In this document: positions 17,747-26,096 of the stretch, in pieces
Layout: every line of letters begins with the position of its first letter
Position numbering within the stretch: the first letter of the stretch is position 1
DNA from: Phocaeicola coprocola DSM 17136
Lineage (GTDB): Bacteria; Bacteroidota; Bacteroidia; Bacteroidales; Bacteroidaceae
DNA: 43,078 nucleotides
Direction: 5' to 3'
Assembly (NCBI RefSeq): GCF_000154845.1
Contig: NZ_DS981473.1
Coordinates: 1 to 43,078 of the forward strand
Translations under genes and position numbers: made by a program
Notes under the pieces: generated by a model
Databases searched by the model: none
Told to the model about the DNA's origin: nothing
The model's input: the letters and a program-made list of their open reading frames with translations, nothing else

Positions 17747-18787
17747 TCAGGAGTATTTTTCTCCGAACTTCATTTCTACATCATTTACAAACTTGCGGAT
17801 TGCATCGTGGTCATCTTTTTTACAGATAAGGAGTACGTTGTCACGTGATGCAACCAGATAGCCGTCTAAATCTTGAACTACGGCAAGTTGTCCTTCCGGT
17901 ACTAATATGATACTGTCTTTGCAATTGTAAAGTACAGTATTACTGTTAATTATTACGTTGTGGTTCGTGTCTTTGGGCGAAGCATCATAAAGTGCATCCC
18001 AAGTACCCAGATCGGCCCAGCCGAAATCGCATAACTGCACGTATACATTGTCGGCTTTTTCCATAATACTGTAATCTATCGAAATGTTCGGACACGAAGT
18101 GAAGTCGGGTACATCACATTCTACTCGTGGGCAGATTTCTGACATCATTTCGTGAAAAGCTTTCAGTATAGTATTGACATGCCATACAAAAATGCCAGAG
18201 TTCCAATAAAATTCATTGCTTTGCACGAATATTTCTGCAAATTCACGAGCCGGCTTTTCTATGAAAGTTTTTACTTTATAAAAATCTCCTTTTTTTTCTT
18301 CGTCTATCTGAATGTATCCATATCCTGTTTCTGGGCGTTTAGGCTTTATTCCCAATGTAACCAGCTTGTCATTTTTCGATGCAAATTCCAGTCCTTTCAA
18401 AATAGCTTCTTTAAATTCTTCCACTTTCAGTATCAGATGGTCGGACGGGGCTACGACGATGGTTGCGTCTGGATTTATTTTCTGAATAATGTGCGATGCG
18501 TAAGCGATGGAAGGGGCTGTATTACGTCTTTCTTCTTCAATAATCAGCTGTCCTTCAGTTATTTCTGGTAGCAGATCAAGAACGATTTGTTTATAATCTT
18601 TATGAGTTGTAATGTAAATGTTGTTTGTTGGAATTATTTTTTTGTATCTGTCGAAAGTTTGTTGTAATAAAGTCTGTCCTGTTCCAAAGAAATCAAGAAA
18701 CTGTTTAGGCAATGCTTTGCGACTGTAAGGCCAGAAACGGCGTCCCATTCCTCCAGCCATGATGATACAATAGTAGTTGTTATTCAT
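17747..18787 (-). CDS. manC: Mannose-1-phosphate guanylyltransferase
   Basis: 346-residue nucleotidyltransferase making GDP-mannose from mannose-1-phosphate and GTP, feeding capsule, O-antigen or fucose-type glycan synthesis. The activation motif MAGGMGRRFWPYSRKALPKQF is at the N-terminus, with further family motifs APSDHLI, TGYGYIQ and FIEKP. It ends after DVEMKFGEKYS without the fused C-terminal isomerase domain of larger ManC proteins, so it is the short single-function form. Cytoplasmic. No sugar-synthesis neighbours. Confidence 0.92.
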   Translation of the reverse strand: MNNNYYCIIMAGGMGRRFWPYSRKALPKQFLDFFGTGQTLLQQTFDRYKKIIPTNNIYITTHKDYKQIVLDLLPEITEGQLIIEEERRNTAPSIAYASHIIQKINPDATIVVAPSDHLILKVEEFKEAILKGLEFASKNDKLVTLGIKPKRPETGYGYIQIDEEKKGDFYKVKTFIEKPAREFAEIFVQSNEFYWNSGIFVWHVNTILKAFHEMMSEICPRVECDVPDFTSCPNISIDYSIMEKADNVYVQLCDFGWADLGTWDALYDASPKDTNHNVIINSNTVLYNCKDSIILVPEGQLAVVQDLDGYLVASRDNVLLICKKDDHDAIRKFVNDVEMKFGEKYS

Positions 18788-18904
18788 GATATCGGCGTAG
18801 CTTTAAAAGTTTATGCTAAGATAGCCTTTATTTTTCGAACAATGTCCGGAAAGAGTTCTAAATAGTGTTAGATGAAAATTATTTTCACTTTTTTGCGTGA
18901 AATG

Positions 18905-18935
18905 CTTGTGGTTTCAAAATATTTGACTACCTTTG
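18905..18935 (+). promoter_or_regulatory. Promoter for tRNA-Leu
   Basis: CTTG (18905-18908), 19-bp spacer, TACCTTTG (18928-18935), 38 bp before the tRNA. Confidence 0.65.
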
Positions 18936-18973
18936 CACCGCAATTAAGGAAATACATATTCCCTGATTTAGTT

Positions 18974-19057
18974 GCCCAGATGGCGGAATCGGTAGACGCG
19001 CTGGTCTCAAACACCAGTGGAGTAACATCCATCCCGGTTCGACCCCGGGTCTGGGTA
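18974..19057 (+). tRNA. tRNA-Leu (anticodon CAA)
   Basis: 84-nt tRNA with acceptor stem GCCCAGA / TCTGGGT and discriminator A (19057). The D arm GGCGGAATCGGTAGACGC, anticodon stem CTGGT/ACCAG around loop CTCAAAC (anticodon CAA), a long class II variable arm and the T-loop GGTTCGACCCC identify tRNA-Leu. The 3' CCA is not encoded. Confidence 0.96.
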
Positions 19058-19064
19058 CTGAATG

Positions 19065-19104
19065 AAAGGCTAAGCGATTAACAATTAATCGCTTAGCCTT
19101 TTTG
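19065..19104 (+). terminator. Intrinsic terminator of tRNA-Leu
   Basis: 17-bp stem (19065-19081 with 19085-19101), 3-base loop, then a T-run. Confidence 0.92.
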
Positions 19105-19169
19105 TTTGCCTGATTTTTCCCCACATTTTCCCCACAGGCGCAAAAATATAGTAGTAAGTCATTATTTTC

Positions 19170-19201
19170 TTTGGCTACGCAATACAAATACACTACCTTT
19201 G
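19170..19201 (+). promoter_or_regulatory. Promoter for the Fic gene
   Basis: TTTG (19170-19173), 20-bp spacer, TACCTTTG (19194-19201), 31 bp before the start codon. Confidence 0.7.
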
Positions 19202-19232
19202 AAAAGAGATAAATCCAATTAAATAAAAGTCA

Positions 19233-20042
19233 ATGGAACAAGGTGTTTGGCAAGAGATTGAACGGTTATACCAAAAGTTTCAGCAACTTGGTATTAGTGA
19301 AGCGGTGGACTATGAAAAGTACTACCTCTATTCTCTTATTACCCATTCTACAGCAATTGAGGGTTCTACACTCACCGAAGCGGAGGCACAAATGCTTTTC
19401 GATGAGGGATTGACAGCTAAAGGGAAACCTTTGGTGTATCATTTGATGAATGAGGACTTAAAGAAGGCATATGAGCTTGCCAAAGAGGAAGCCAAAAGTA
19501 AGAAACCAATTAATTCAGCATTCTTGCAAAAGTTGAATTCGACATTGATGCGTACGACAGGCAGTATTTATAACGTTATGGGTGGCTCTTTTGATTCTTC
19601 CAAAGGTGAATTTCGCTTGTGTGGCGTGACGGCTGGTATTGATGGACGTTCTTATATGAGTTATCAGAAAGTCCCTGCCAAAGTAGAGGAACTTTGCGCT
19701 TTATTACAGGAAAAACAGAAGGCAGTGGGAACATTTCGGGAACAATACGAACTAAGTTTCAATGCCCATCTTAACTTAGTGACCATTCATCCGTGGGTCG
19801 ATGGCAACGGAAGAACCGCCCGCCTACTGATGAATTATATTCAGTTCTGCTACAACCTTTTTCCGACTAAGATATTTAAGGAAGATAGGGAAGAGTATAT
19901 TTCTGCCTTACGTCAATCACAGGAAGAAGAAACAAATCTGCCTTTTCTGGGCTTTATGGCTGTTCAATTAAAGAAATCGCTCTCTTTGGAAATTGAACGA
20001 TTTAAGACTTCTCAAAAGAAAATTTTTAGTTTTATGTTTTAG
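19233..20042 (+). CDS. Fic/DOC family protein (putative AMP-transferase)
   Basis: 269-residue Fic-domain protein likely to transfer AMP (or another nucleotide moiety) to a hydroxyl group of a target protein. The core motif HPWVDGNGRTAR (near residue 186) matches HPFxDGNGRxxR with Trp in place of Phe; catalytic His is present. An N-terminal TAIEGST segment (near residues 46-52) fits the S/TxxxE inhibitory helix, placing it in class II, self-inhibited Fic proteins. There is no separate antitoxin gene next to it, consistent with self-inhibition. It has its own promoter beside a tRNA gene, a frequent accessory position. Target unknown. Confidence 0.9.
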   Translation: MEQGVWQEIERLYQKFQQLGISEAVDYEKYYLYSLITHSTAIEGSTLTEAEAQMLFDEGLTAKGKPLVYHLMNEDLKKAYELAKEEAKSKKPINSAFLQKLNSTLMRTTGSIYNVMGGSFDSSKGEFRLCGVTAGIDGRSYMSYQKVPAKVEELCALLQEKQKAVGTFREQYELSFNAHLNLVTIHPWVDGNGRTARLLMNYIQFCYNLFPTKIFKEDREEYISALRQSQEEETNLPFLGFMAVQLKKSLSLEIERFKTSQKKIFSFMF

Positions 20043-20173
20043 TTGTGATCGTGTTGTTAGTTAATATAGAAAGAGGCTGTCTCATATAACTTGCGGTGAA
20101 GTCGTACGAAATCATCCATTTCGCACTTAGTAGTTGCTTTTTTTATACAGATCTTAGCCATAATGAAGGCGAA

Positions 20174-21079
20174 TTAAAAAGTGATGTTCTTGCGATATTG
20201 TCCAGGAGACATGCCCATTTGCTTTTTGAAGAAAGTTCCAAAAAAAGAGGCATTAGGAAAATTGAACATATCTGCAATTTCTTGTATGTTTTTCTGTGTA
20301 TTTTTTAAAAGAGAAATACTCTTCCGTATAATGGACTTAGACACCAAATCCTTTACTGTATATCCGCATATTGATTTGCATATGACAGAAAGGTATTTAG
20401 GTGAGAGACATAATTTATCGGCATAAAACTCCACTCCACGTTCCTGCATATAATACTGTTCAATCAGCGAAATAAGCTTTAAGAACACCTCATTACGATG
20501 TCCCATCGCATTCTGATTGTTCATCAACTTACGATTATAGAGCGAACAGAGCCGATGGGTCAGTGCCAGCAGCAACAGTTTCTGCTCATACTGACGGAAA
20601 GTATCATTTTGAAGAAGGGTAGCATCAAGCTGCATCATATAACGGAGTAACTCATCCTCTTCGCCAGTCTGCCAAACATAACAAGGTTTGGGCACTAACT
20701 GAGAATAAAGGTACATAGATACGACCTGATTCCCTAAAATATCACGGATAGGTTCAACCTGATACAGCAGGAAATGCACATCCAAATCAGAAGACTCTTC
20801 CATAACCCGAAACTCCGCTCCATCAGGAATAAACAAGGTTTCTCCGGCAGATGCTCGCATCACACAACGATTCAGGGCAAAAGTAAAAAACCCTTGCATA
20901 CAAATCACTATTCCCACCCCACTGACCAAAAATGGGGTGTGAAAGAGAATTGGGAAGGAGGAAATACTTCCTTCCGAACTGCATATGTCATCTCGCCTAA
21001 ACAAAGCCTTTCCTAATAATGTAATACGTTCTTGAACTGTCTTCATACATGCTTGTCCGTGTGCATTAGGCACTTTCAA
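20174..21079 (-). CDS. AraC-family transcriptional regulator of the efflux operon
   Basis: 301-residue regulator. The N-terminal half is a cupin-like ligand-binding domain (ASAGETLFIPDGAEFRV) and the C-terminal 100 residues form the double helix-turn-helix (GVEFYADKLCLSPKYLSVICKSICG and IQEIADMFNFPNASFFGTFFKKQMGMSPGQYRK). An internal ATG (MKTVQERI, codon 12) is an alternative start. It follows the transporter gene by 4 bp, so it is the last gene of the TolC-EmrA-EmrB operon and probably regulates that operon's own promoter. Ligand unknown; drugs, bile acids or fatty acids are plausible for this class. Confidence 0.9.
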   Translation of the reverse strand: MKVPNAHGQACMKTVQERITLLGKALFRRDDICSSEGSISSFPILFHTPFLVSGVGIVICMQGFFTFALNRCVMRASAGETLFIPDGAEFRVMEESSDLDVHFLLYQVEPIRDILGNQVVSMYLYSQLVPKPCYVWQTGEEDELLRYMMQLDATLLQNDTFRQYEQKLLLLALTHRLCSLYNRKLMNNQNAMGHRNEVFLKLISLIEQYYMQERGVEFYADKLCLSPKYLSVICKSICGYTVKDLVSKSIIRKSISLLKNTQKNIQEIADMFNFPNASFFGTFFKKQMGMSPGQYRKNITF

Positions 21080-21083
21080 GCGA

Positions 21084-22724
21084 CTAAGATACTAATTTTC
21101 TCTTAGAATAAGGCACAACCAGCACAAATATTGCACATGCCAGACAGGCATAGAGTGTCCAGCCTGCCATTTCCTTGACTGCAACCAAAGTGGCCTGTAC
21201 CTGAACACGTCCCTTGACGGACATGGCTGCCATGTTCACTGCTTCAGCCTTACTTTTTCCCTGATAACTCATGCCACGTACGGTACTCATAAAAGAAGCG
21301 GAAGCGTCAGGATGTAGCAAATCAATATCTTGTGCATAACGGGTAACATAGTTCTGCTGACGCTCCTGCAGGGCATTGGTATATACTGCCGCGCCCAAAC
21401 TGGGAGCAATGACCATACGGATGGTAATCATGGTACAAATCCATGATGACAGAAATTTATAAGGCATCCGCTGAGTGGCATAAGTGGGAATGAGCGAATA
21501 GAGCATCATCATGCCTGTGGAACGGATAATAACCGGATATTTCATCCGTTCATACAGACCATCCGTCTGCACCTCAAAATACATAAAAAGAGCAGCCAAG
21601 CCCAACATGACAAATCCGCCTGCAAAGATATATTTGAAATGCACCTTCTTCATGCTGAGAAAGATGGTAATCATCCCCCCGATGAAATAGCCCAACATGG
21701 TCCAGTTGCCCAGCGAAGCATTCTGCCAGTTATCCAGTTTCATGCCAATGCCGGCAAACACATTGACAAACATGGCGCTGGAATTGAGAAACATTAGCAA
21801 AAAATAGAACAATACTCCCATACGAATGGTGCGCAACTTCAGCACGCCCACCTGATAATACGGACTGCGGTGTGTGGATTCCATATAAAAGAATAAAGCA
21901 CCCGTAAGAACTGCAGTAATCGCGGCCATGCGGATAGTAGGATCATCCCACCAGTCCAGCACCTTTCCATACACCATGACATATGTAAAACACACCAGCG
22001 GAATGCAGAACAAGGTAGCATTGCCAAACTGACGGAAATTAATGGGGAAACGCTTGTTCTGGAAGCGATGGTATGGCATGGTTACGAAAATAACCAGGAT
22101 ACATACCAACAGCATCCCCATCATATAGTAATACACATACTGCCATTCATATTCATAAGCCAGCCAGGCAGTCAGCGATGTTCCCAGCTGTCCTAATATC
22201 ATAAAGAACAGATAAATGCCAGGCTGCGCTATGCTTCGTTCAATATCAAGCTTATCCCAGCCCTCACCGTCTACCGGCTCCAGCCCCGGCTTAATTTTCA
22301 AATAGGCCTCAATGCGCCCTGCATAAAGGATTAAGGTGAACAGGTTGACCATCATCAGTACCATGCGAAGGAAGCCCATCAACACACTACAGAGAGCCAA
22401 CAAAAAGATACTGTCGGTTTCGGCACAAATATAGCTGAGCACATACATCATGGAAAAACCGGCCAGACACATCATTTTTTCTCTTCGAATCACCACCAGC
22501 CGGTATAAAAACGGACAAAAAGCAGCCATCCCGATGGAGGTGGCAAAATTGGTAAAAGTGATATGTTCTGAGATGATACCCAGCCCGCTCATCATCTCAG
22601 TACTGTTCACAGAATACACACCACCCACAGTAAGAATGGGGATGAACATCAACACCAATATCAGAATGCCCAACCACTTGGGCACCCAATTGTAGAACGG
22701 ATAATTTCTTGGATAAGAGGGCAT
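21084..22724 (-). CDS. EmrB/QacA-like MFS efflux transporter
   Basis: 546-residue inner-membrane protein with about 14 hydrophobic segments, starting near residue 16 (WLGILILVLMFIPILTVGG) and ending with LYACLACAIFVLVVPY. Its position between an EmrA-type adaptor and the regulator marks it as the drug:proton antiporter part of a tripartite pump. The long extracytoplasmic insertion near the C-terminus (YTNALQERQQNYVTRYAQDIDLLHPDAS) is common in Bacteroidetes members. It lies 4 bp after emrA, so they are translationally close-packed. Substrate unknown. Confidence 0.85.
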   Translation of the reverse strand: MPSYPRNYPFYNWVPKWLGILILVLMFIPILTVGGVYSVNSTEMMSGLGIISEHITFTNFATSIGMAAFCPFLYRLVVIRREKMMCLAGFSMMYVLSYICAETDSIFLLALCSVLMGFLRMVLMMVNLFTLILYAGRIEAYLKIKPGLEPVDGEGWDKLDIERSIAQPGIYLFFMILGQLGTSLTAWLAYEYEWQYVYYYMMGMLLVCILVIFVTMPYHRFQNKRFPINFRQFGNATLFCIPLVCFTYVMVYGKVLDWWDDPTIRMAAITAVLTGALFFYMESTHRSPYYQVGVLKLRTIRMGVLFYFLLMFLNSSAMFVNVFAGIGMKLDNWQNASLGNWTMLGYFIGGMITIFLSMKKVHFKYIFAGGFVMLGLAALFMYFEVQTDGLYERMKYPVIIRSTGMMMLYSLIPTYATQRMPYKFLSSWICTMITIRMVIAPSLGAAVYTNALQERQQNYVTRYAQDIDLLHPDASASFMSTVRGMSYQGKSKAEAVNMAAMSVKGRVQVQATLVAVKEMAGWTLYACLACAIFVLVVPYSKRKLVS

Positions 22725-22728
22725 AACA

Positions 22729-23823
22729 TCAGAGTTTAGCTTTCACAACCACCATCATACCTGCAGCCAGGCGATCATTGTCTTCTTCAGAAAGATTGAT
22801 AAAATCAATGCGAACCGGAATACGCTGTTGAATTTTTACAAAATTACCGGCAGAATTATCAGTAGGAACTAAAGAATACTTGGCTCCAGTTGCACCGGAA
22901 ATAGCAGTAATCTTACCCGTAAACTCTTTATTACTTACTGCATCCACCTTTATCCTTACTTCCTGACCGATAGCCAGATTTTCCACTTGAGTCTCTTTGT
23001 AATTGGCAATCACCCACTTCTGAGTATCCGGCAAGATATATGTAATGGTCTGCCCGGCAGTAATGTATTGACCTTCCTCTAAAGCCCGACGTCCCAGCTT
23101 ACCGTCACACGGAGCCACGACTACAGTATAAGACAGATTCAATTTGGCCATCTCCAACGCCGCTGTGGCACGCTGAATACCGGCTTCCACATTTTCACGA
23201 CGATGCGAAACTTCATTCACACCGGACAAGGCTGCACTGCGCTGACGTTTCGTAGCTTCCAGTTTGCGTTGTAGAGCAGAATATTCAGTTTCAATCTGCT
23301 CCAGCTGTATGGGCGTAGCAGCATTACGTTTCACCAGATTTTCATAACGCTGACGGTCTTTTTCCAATTTTGCCAGACGAATTTCAATTTCAGAAATAGA
23401 AGCATCATACACCGAAGCTGTGGTTTGTGTCGTCTGAAGTGTGGCGCCAATTACAGTAGCTCCGGCCAATGCATCCTTCAAGGCAGCCTCAGTTTCCATC
23501 ACACGGATCTTGTATTCACGGTCATCCAGCACCAACAGCGTATCACCTTTGTGCACTTCCTGATGTTCGGTGAAATAGATTTTCTTGATATAACCTGAAG
23601 CACGCAGATTAACCGGCGAGATATATTGCTCTATTTGAGCATCATTACTGGATTCTGTATTTTTATAATCCAGAAACAAGAAAGTAACCTGAATAATCCC
23701 CCAAACTAAAATAGCTATACCAATCAGGCTTACCACACGCTGGCGGGTGCGCAATTTTCTCAATTTCTTAGCCTGTTCGTGATGTGTGCTCATTGCAGCA
23801 CTGTTTTTATCTGTTGTTTCCAT
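22729..23823 (-). CDS. EmrA/HlyD-type membrane-fusion adaptor
   Basis: 364-residue periplasmic adaptor linking the MFS pump to the outer-membrane channel. One N-terminal membrane helix (VVSLIGIAILVWGIIQVTFLFL), a first lipoyl half (SPVNLRASGYIKKIYFTEHQEVHKGDTLLVLD), a long alpha-helical coiled-coil hairpin (about residues 105-225), the second lipoyl half (VVAPCDGKLGRRALEEGQYITAGQTI) and a beta-barrel. The Q/E/R/K/A-rich hairpin is typical of EmrA proteins that contact TolC. It starts 51 bp after the tolC-like gene in the same operon. Confidence 0.92.
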   Translation of the reverse strand: METTDKNSAAMSTHHEQAKKLRKLRTRQRVVSLIGIAILVWGIIQVTFLFLDYKNTESSNDAQIEQYISPVNLRASGYIKKIYFTEHQEVHKGDTLLVLDDREYKIRVMETEAALKDALAGATVIGATLQTTQTTASVYDASISEIEIRLAKLEKDRQRYENLVKRNAATPIQLEQIETEYSALQRKLEATKRQRSAALSGVNEVSHRRENVEAGIQRATAALEMAKLNLSYTVVVAPCDGKLGRRALEEGQYITAGQTITYILPDTQKWVIANYKETQVENLAIGQEVRIKVDAVSNKEFTGKITAISGATGAKYSLVPTDNSAGNFVKIQQRIPVRIDFINLSEEDNDRLAAGMMVVVKAKL

Positions 23824-23874
23824 ATGTTTAAAATTGATAGCTGATCATTGACTATGAATAAAATAATTGAGAAC

Positions 23875-25200
23875 TTACTTCAGCAGACTTTCTACACGTC
23901 CAGTCAACTTCAGCAAAGAAAGGTGAGTTACACGATAGTTATAATGCGCACTGATATAGTTGTTCTGCGCTTCACTCATACGCATTTCATCCTGTAAAAC
24001 CTCTGTCATGGAGGCAATACCCTCCCGATAGCGGTCAGATGTTACCTCATAGACATCCTCCGCCAAAAGATAATTATCCTTTTGTTTCTTGAAATTGCGT
24101 TGGTTATTCATCAAATCGTTCGTAGCGTTGATATATTGTGTCTCCAGATTCTTCCGCGTATTCTCTTGCGCCAAACGAATATTCTCCAGATCAATTTTCG
24201 CCTTGCGAATTTTATACCTCTTATCTAATCCATCAAAAATAGGGACACGCAGTGCCAAGCCTAAACCATAAGAACGATACCAATGATTGGAGGGGCCGGA
24301 ATGAAACCAATGATGAAGCTTATCCGTATAAGCCGTATACATCCAGTTGCCCGTCAATGTAAGTGAAGGAATGTATCCATGGGAAATCATCTTTTTCTGC
24401 CGTTCTGCCAAGTCGCTCTTCGACTGAAGCAACTGAAGCTCATACAGATTTTCTGACAAGCCGGTCAATTCAATCGGAGCAATAGTTTCAGCATTCACCG
24501 GTTCCAGCGTTATATCTTTCTCTGCCGGATAATCCATCACATATTTCAGCATATTCAGCTGTTGAGCCAGCATGGCCTGTGCATTGTCATACTGTACCTG
24601 CAAGTTTTCCAGGTTTATATTGACACGCTTCACATCCACCTCCATAGCCATGCCATTGTCATAGAAAGCCACCGTAATGTCACGCAATTCCTCCAGACGC
24701 GCAATATTGGCTTTAACCAGCGTTATCTGCTCGGCCGTGGCCTGTCCCAGATAGTACATCTTAGCAATCTGCATCATCAAGTCCTCGCGCGCTTTTTCAT
24801 AAGACAGACGGCTGATTTCATCCAATACCTTCGAAATGGAAAGAGCGGTATAAACCGTCTGATTATAGAGTGGCATTTGAAGCTGCAATCCGGCTGCGGC
24901 ATTATACTGCAGCGTCTGGGTTACATTATAAGGTTTGTCATAAGCAGAACCGTCTGTTACGGACACTGGAGGATCGAAGTTGTCGTTAAAATTAGCCACT
25001 CCATTAATTTGCGGTAATAACTTGGCACGGTTTTCAGAAATAGCATATTTGCTTTTTTGAATCTCATTGCGCTGTCCCCGGAGAGAAAGGTTATTTTCAA
25101 TACCCCAACGAAGACAATCATCCAAAGTAAGCACCTCTTGCGCACGGCTGCCTGCTACAGCACCCCATGCAACGGTAAAAATGAATATTAGTTGTTTCAT
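23875..25200 (-). CDS. TolC-family outer-membrane efflux protein
   Basis: 441-residue outer-membrane channel subunit. I place the start at 25200 because it opens into a clear signal peptide (MKQLIFIFTVAWGAVAGSRAQ) and lies just downstream of a -7 element; the longer in-frame extension to 25377 overlaps the promoter, operator and a small lipoprotein gene. The protein begins with LTLDDCLRWGIENNLSLRGQ, typical of TolC family, followed by two repeats of long amphipathic helices (ENRAKLLPQINGVANF and QKKMISHGYIPSLTLTGNW). First gene of the efflux operon. Confidence 0.9.
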   Translation of the reverse strand: MKQLIFIFTVAWGAVAGSRAQEVLTLDDCLRWGIENNLSLRGQRNEIQKSKYAISENRAKLLPQINGVANFNDNFDPPVSVTDGSAYDKPYNVTQTLQYNAAAGLQLQMPLYNQTVYTALSISKVLDEISRLSYEKAREDLMMQIAKMYYLGQATAEQITLVKANIARLEELRDITVAFYDNGMAMEVDVKRVNINLENLQVQYDNAQAMLAQQLNMLKYVMDYPAEKDITLEPVNAETIAPIELTGLSENLYELQLLQSKSDLAERQKKMISHGYIPSLTLTGNWMYTAYTDKLHHWFHSGPSNHWYRSYGLGLALRVPIFDGLDKRYKIRKAKIDLENIRLAQENTRKNLETQYINATNDLMNNQRNFKKQKDNYLLAEDVYEVTSDRYREGIASMTEVLQDEMRMSEAQNNYISAHYNYRVTHLSLLKLTGRVESLLK

Positions 25201-25223
25201 ATCAATACTTTCATAATCAACTG

Positions 25224-25254
25224 CAAAGATAGAGGGGTTTCCAAATAGGGCAAT
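25224..25254 (-). promoter_or_regulatory. Promoter of the efflux operon
   Basis: Minus-strand -7 TATCTTTG (25224-25231), 19-bp spacer, weak -33 ATTG (25251-25254). The weak -33 is what one expects of an activator-dependent promoter. Confidence 0.6.
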
Positions 25255-25285
25255 ATTCACTTTTAAGAAGATAATATTCATTTTT
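25252..25285 (-). promoter_or_regulatory. Candidate AraC operator: two direct 13-bp half-sites 21 bp apart
   Basis: On the plus strand AATATTCACTTTT (25252-25264) and AATATTCATTTTT (25273-25285) differ at one position and are spaced start-to-start by 21 bp, two helical turns. The proximal copy overlaps the -33 region of the efflux-operon promoter. This geometry is typical of AraC-family activator sites, and the operon encodes such a regulator at 20174-21079. Confidence 0.6.
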
Positions 25286-25294
25286 GCCTTTTTT

Positions 25295-25405
25295 CTAGAG
25301 ATGAGTCTTAGGCTCAAAATCATTTTCCATGCCGCTGTCATCGCTACAAGATGAGAGTGAAAATGCAATTGCGGCAAATAAATAGATGCATTGCTTGATG
25401 TTCAT
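25295..25405 (-). CDS. 36-residue putative lipoprotein
   Basis: A short open frame, MNIKQCIYLFAAIAFSLSSC followed by SDDSGMENDFEPKTHL. It has a hydrophobic signal region, a lipobox-like LSSC with Cys20, then Ser-Asp-Asp, the sorting context often seen in surface-exposed Bacteroidetes lipoproteins, and ends after only 16 mature residues. It lies directly upstream of the efflux promoter and operator. It could be a genuine small lipoprotein or the leftover 5' end of a larger gene; no promoter is evident. Confidence 0.45.
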   Translation of the reverse strand: MNIKQCIYLFAAIAFSLSSCSDDSGMENDFEPKTHL

Positions 25406-25461
25406 ATGAACTTTGTTTATTGGTTAATTGGTATGGCGGTTGATGCGCTCAATCCTATCTG

Positions 25462-25796
25462 TCAAATTCTTCCTTGAAGATGTTTTTTTATTTGCCGTAT
25501 GTTATTGGAAATGTTAATAATCACCATACATACAGCCCAAGTAATGATTACAGAAACTACTCCACCGAAGAAACAGCCCCAGCCTAATGCTTCATTGTCA
25601 TCACCTACAACAATGCCAATAATGATAGAACCTATAAGTCCTAAAACTAATACTGCATAGGAGAAGAATGTGAGAATTGATTCTGCCGAATTATCGCCCA
25701 AGGATGATGATGTATTGGGTTGTGTTGAATGGGCATTAGATATTTCATTTTTGGGGGAATTCTCATTGAGTCCCAGTGCGTTTTTACTTCGTCCAT
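25462..25796 (-). pseudogene. Small two-helix membrane protein, frameshifted near the start
   Basis: The C-terminal part encodes two membrane helices (ILTFFSYAVLVLGLIGSIIIGIVVG and GCFFGGVVSVIITWAVCMVIINI) and a basic tail. The open frame continues upstream without an ATG, but an ATG at 25796 opens MDEVK in the next frame. Adding one base to the five-base homopolymer at 25781-25785 joins MDEVK to NALGLNENSPKNEISNAHSTQ and on into the membrane region, giving exactly 112 codons (111 residues). I infer a one-base loss. I do not recognise the family. A TTG at 25701 could give a 79-residue product without repair. Confidence 0.6.
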
Positions 25797-25966
25797 TATC
25801 TGAGTCTTTTTTTAAAATTAAAAATGAATAATATAAGTCCTATAGGAGCAATCCAATCAATTAATTGGAAAATATAGAATGATAGGGGTTGGTAACTTAA
25901 CCAGCCTTTTTGAAATCCATCATAGATAGAAATGCTTTCTTCAAAGAGAGCCGAGAGATTCTTGTT
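25796..25966 (-). pseudogene. Remnant open frame overlapping the next gene (TAATG)
   Basis: A minus-strand frame without a start codon reads NKNLSALFEESISIYDGF, then a hydrophobic stretch (FQLIDWIAPIGLILFIFNF) and basic KKRLR before a TAA. That stop overlaps the ATG of the frameshifted membrane-protein gene as TAATG, an arrangement typical of coupled genes, so this is probably the 3' end of a gene whose front has been lost. Apart from this, 25967-26096 holds only the promoter of the ResB-like gene. Confidence 0.35.
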
Positions 25967-26063
25967 TTAGTATATATGTTAATTGGTTTGAGCCAGATGC
26001 ATTTTATTTAAAAGAGTCTGTATTATTTTTTATATTAAAAATGTAATAATAGCAAATATGTAT

Positions 26064-26071
26064 TATCTTTG
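26064..26071 (+). promoter_or_regulatory. -7 element for the cytochrome c biogenesis cluster
   Basis: TATCTTTG, 25 bp before the ResB-like gene; no clear -33 box. Confidence 0.55.
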
Positions 26072-26096
26072 TGTTTATTTCACCAACCAAAGATGA

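Noticed and set aside
19105..19169. Repeated TTTTCCCCACA motif after the tRNA-Leu terminator
   Set aside because: Two short copies only, no array or protein-binding geometry; the minus-strand frame across the tRNA is an artefact of the tRNA sequence.
20073..20122. Possible IS remnant between Fic and the AraC gene
   Set aside because: GAGGCTGTCTCA resembles some IS ends and CGAAAT/ATTTCG forms a small palindrome, but there is no partner repeat, duplication or transposase trace.
25201..25377. Longer N-terminus of the TolC-like protein
   Set aside because: It crosses the promoter, operator and the small lipoprotein frame; the ATG at 25200 begins a proper signal peptide.
18974..25420. An integrated island with tRNA-Leu as left attachment site
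   Set aside because: I looked for a second copy of the tRNA 3' end (GGTTCGACCCCGGGTC) to the right and found none, and no integrase gene is present.
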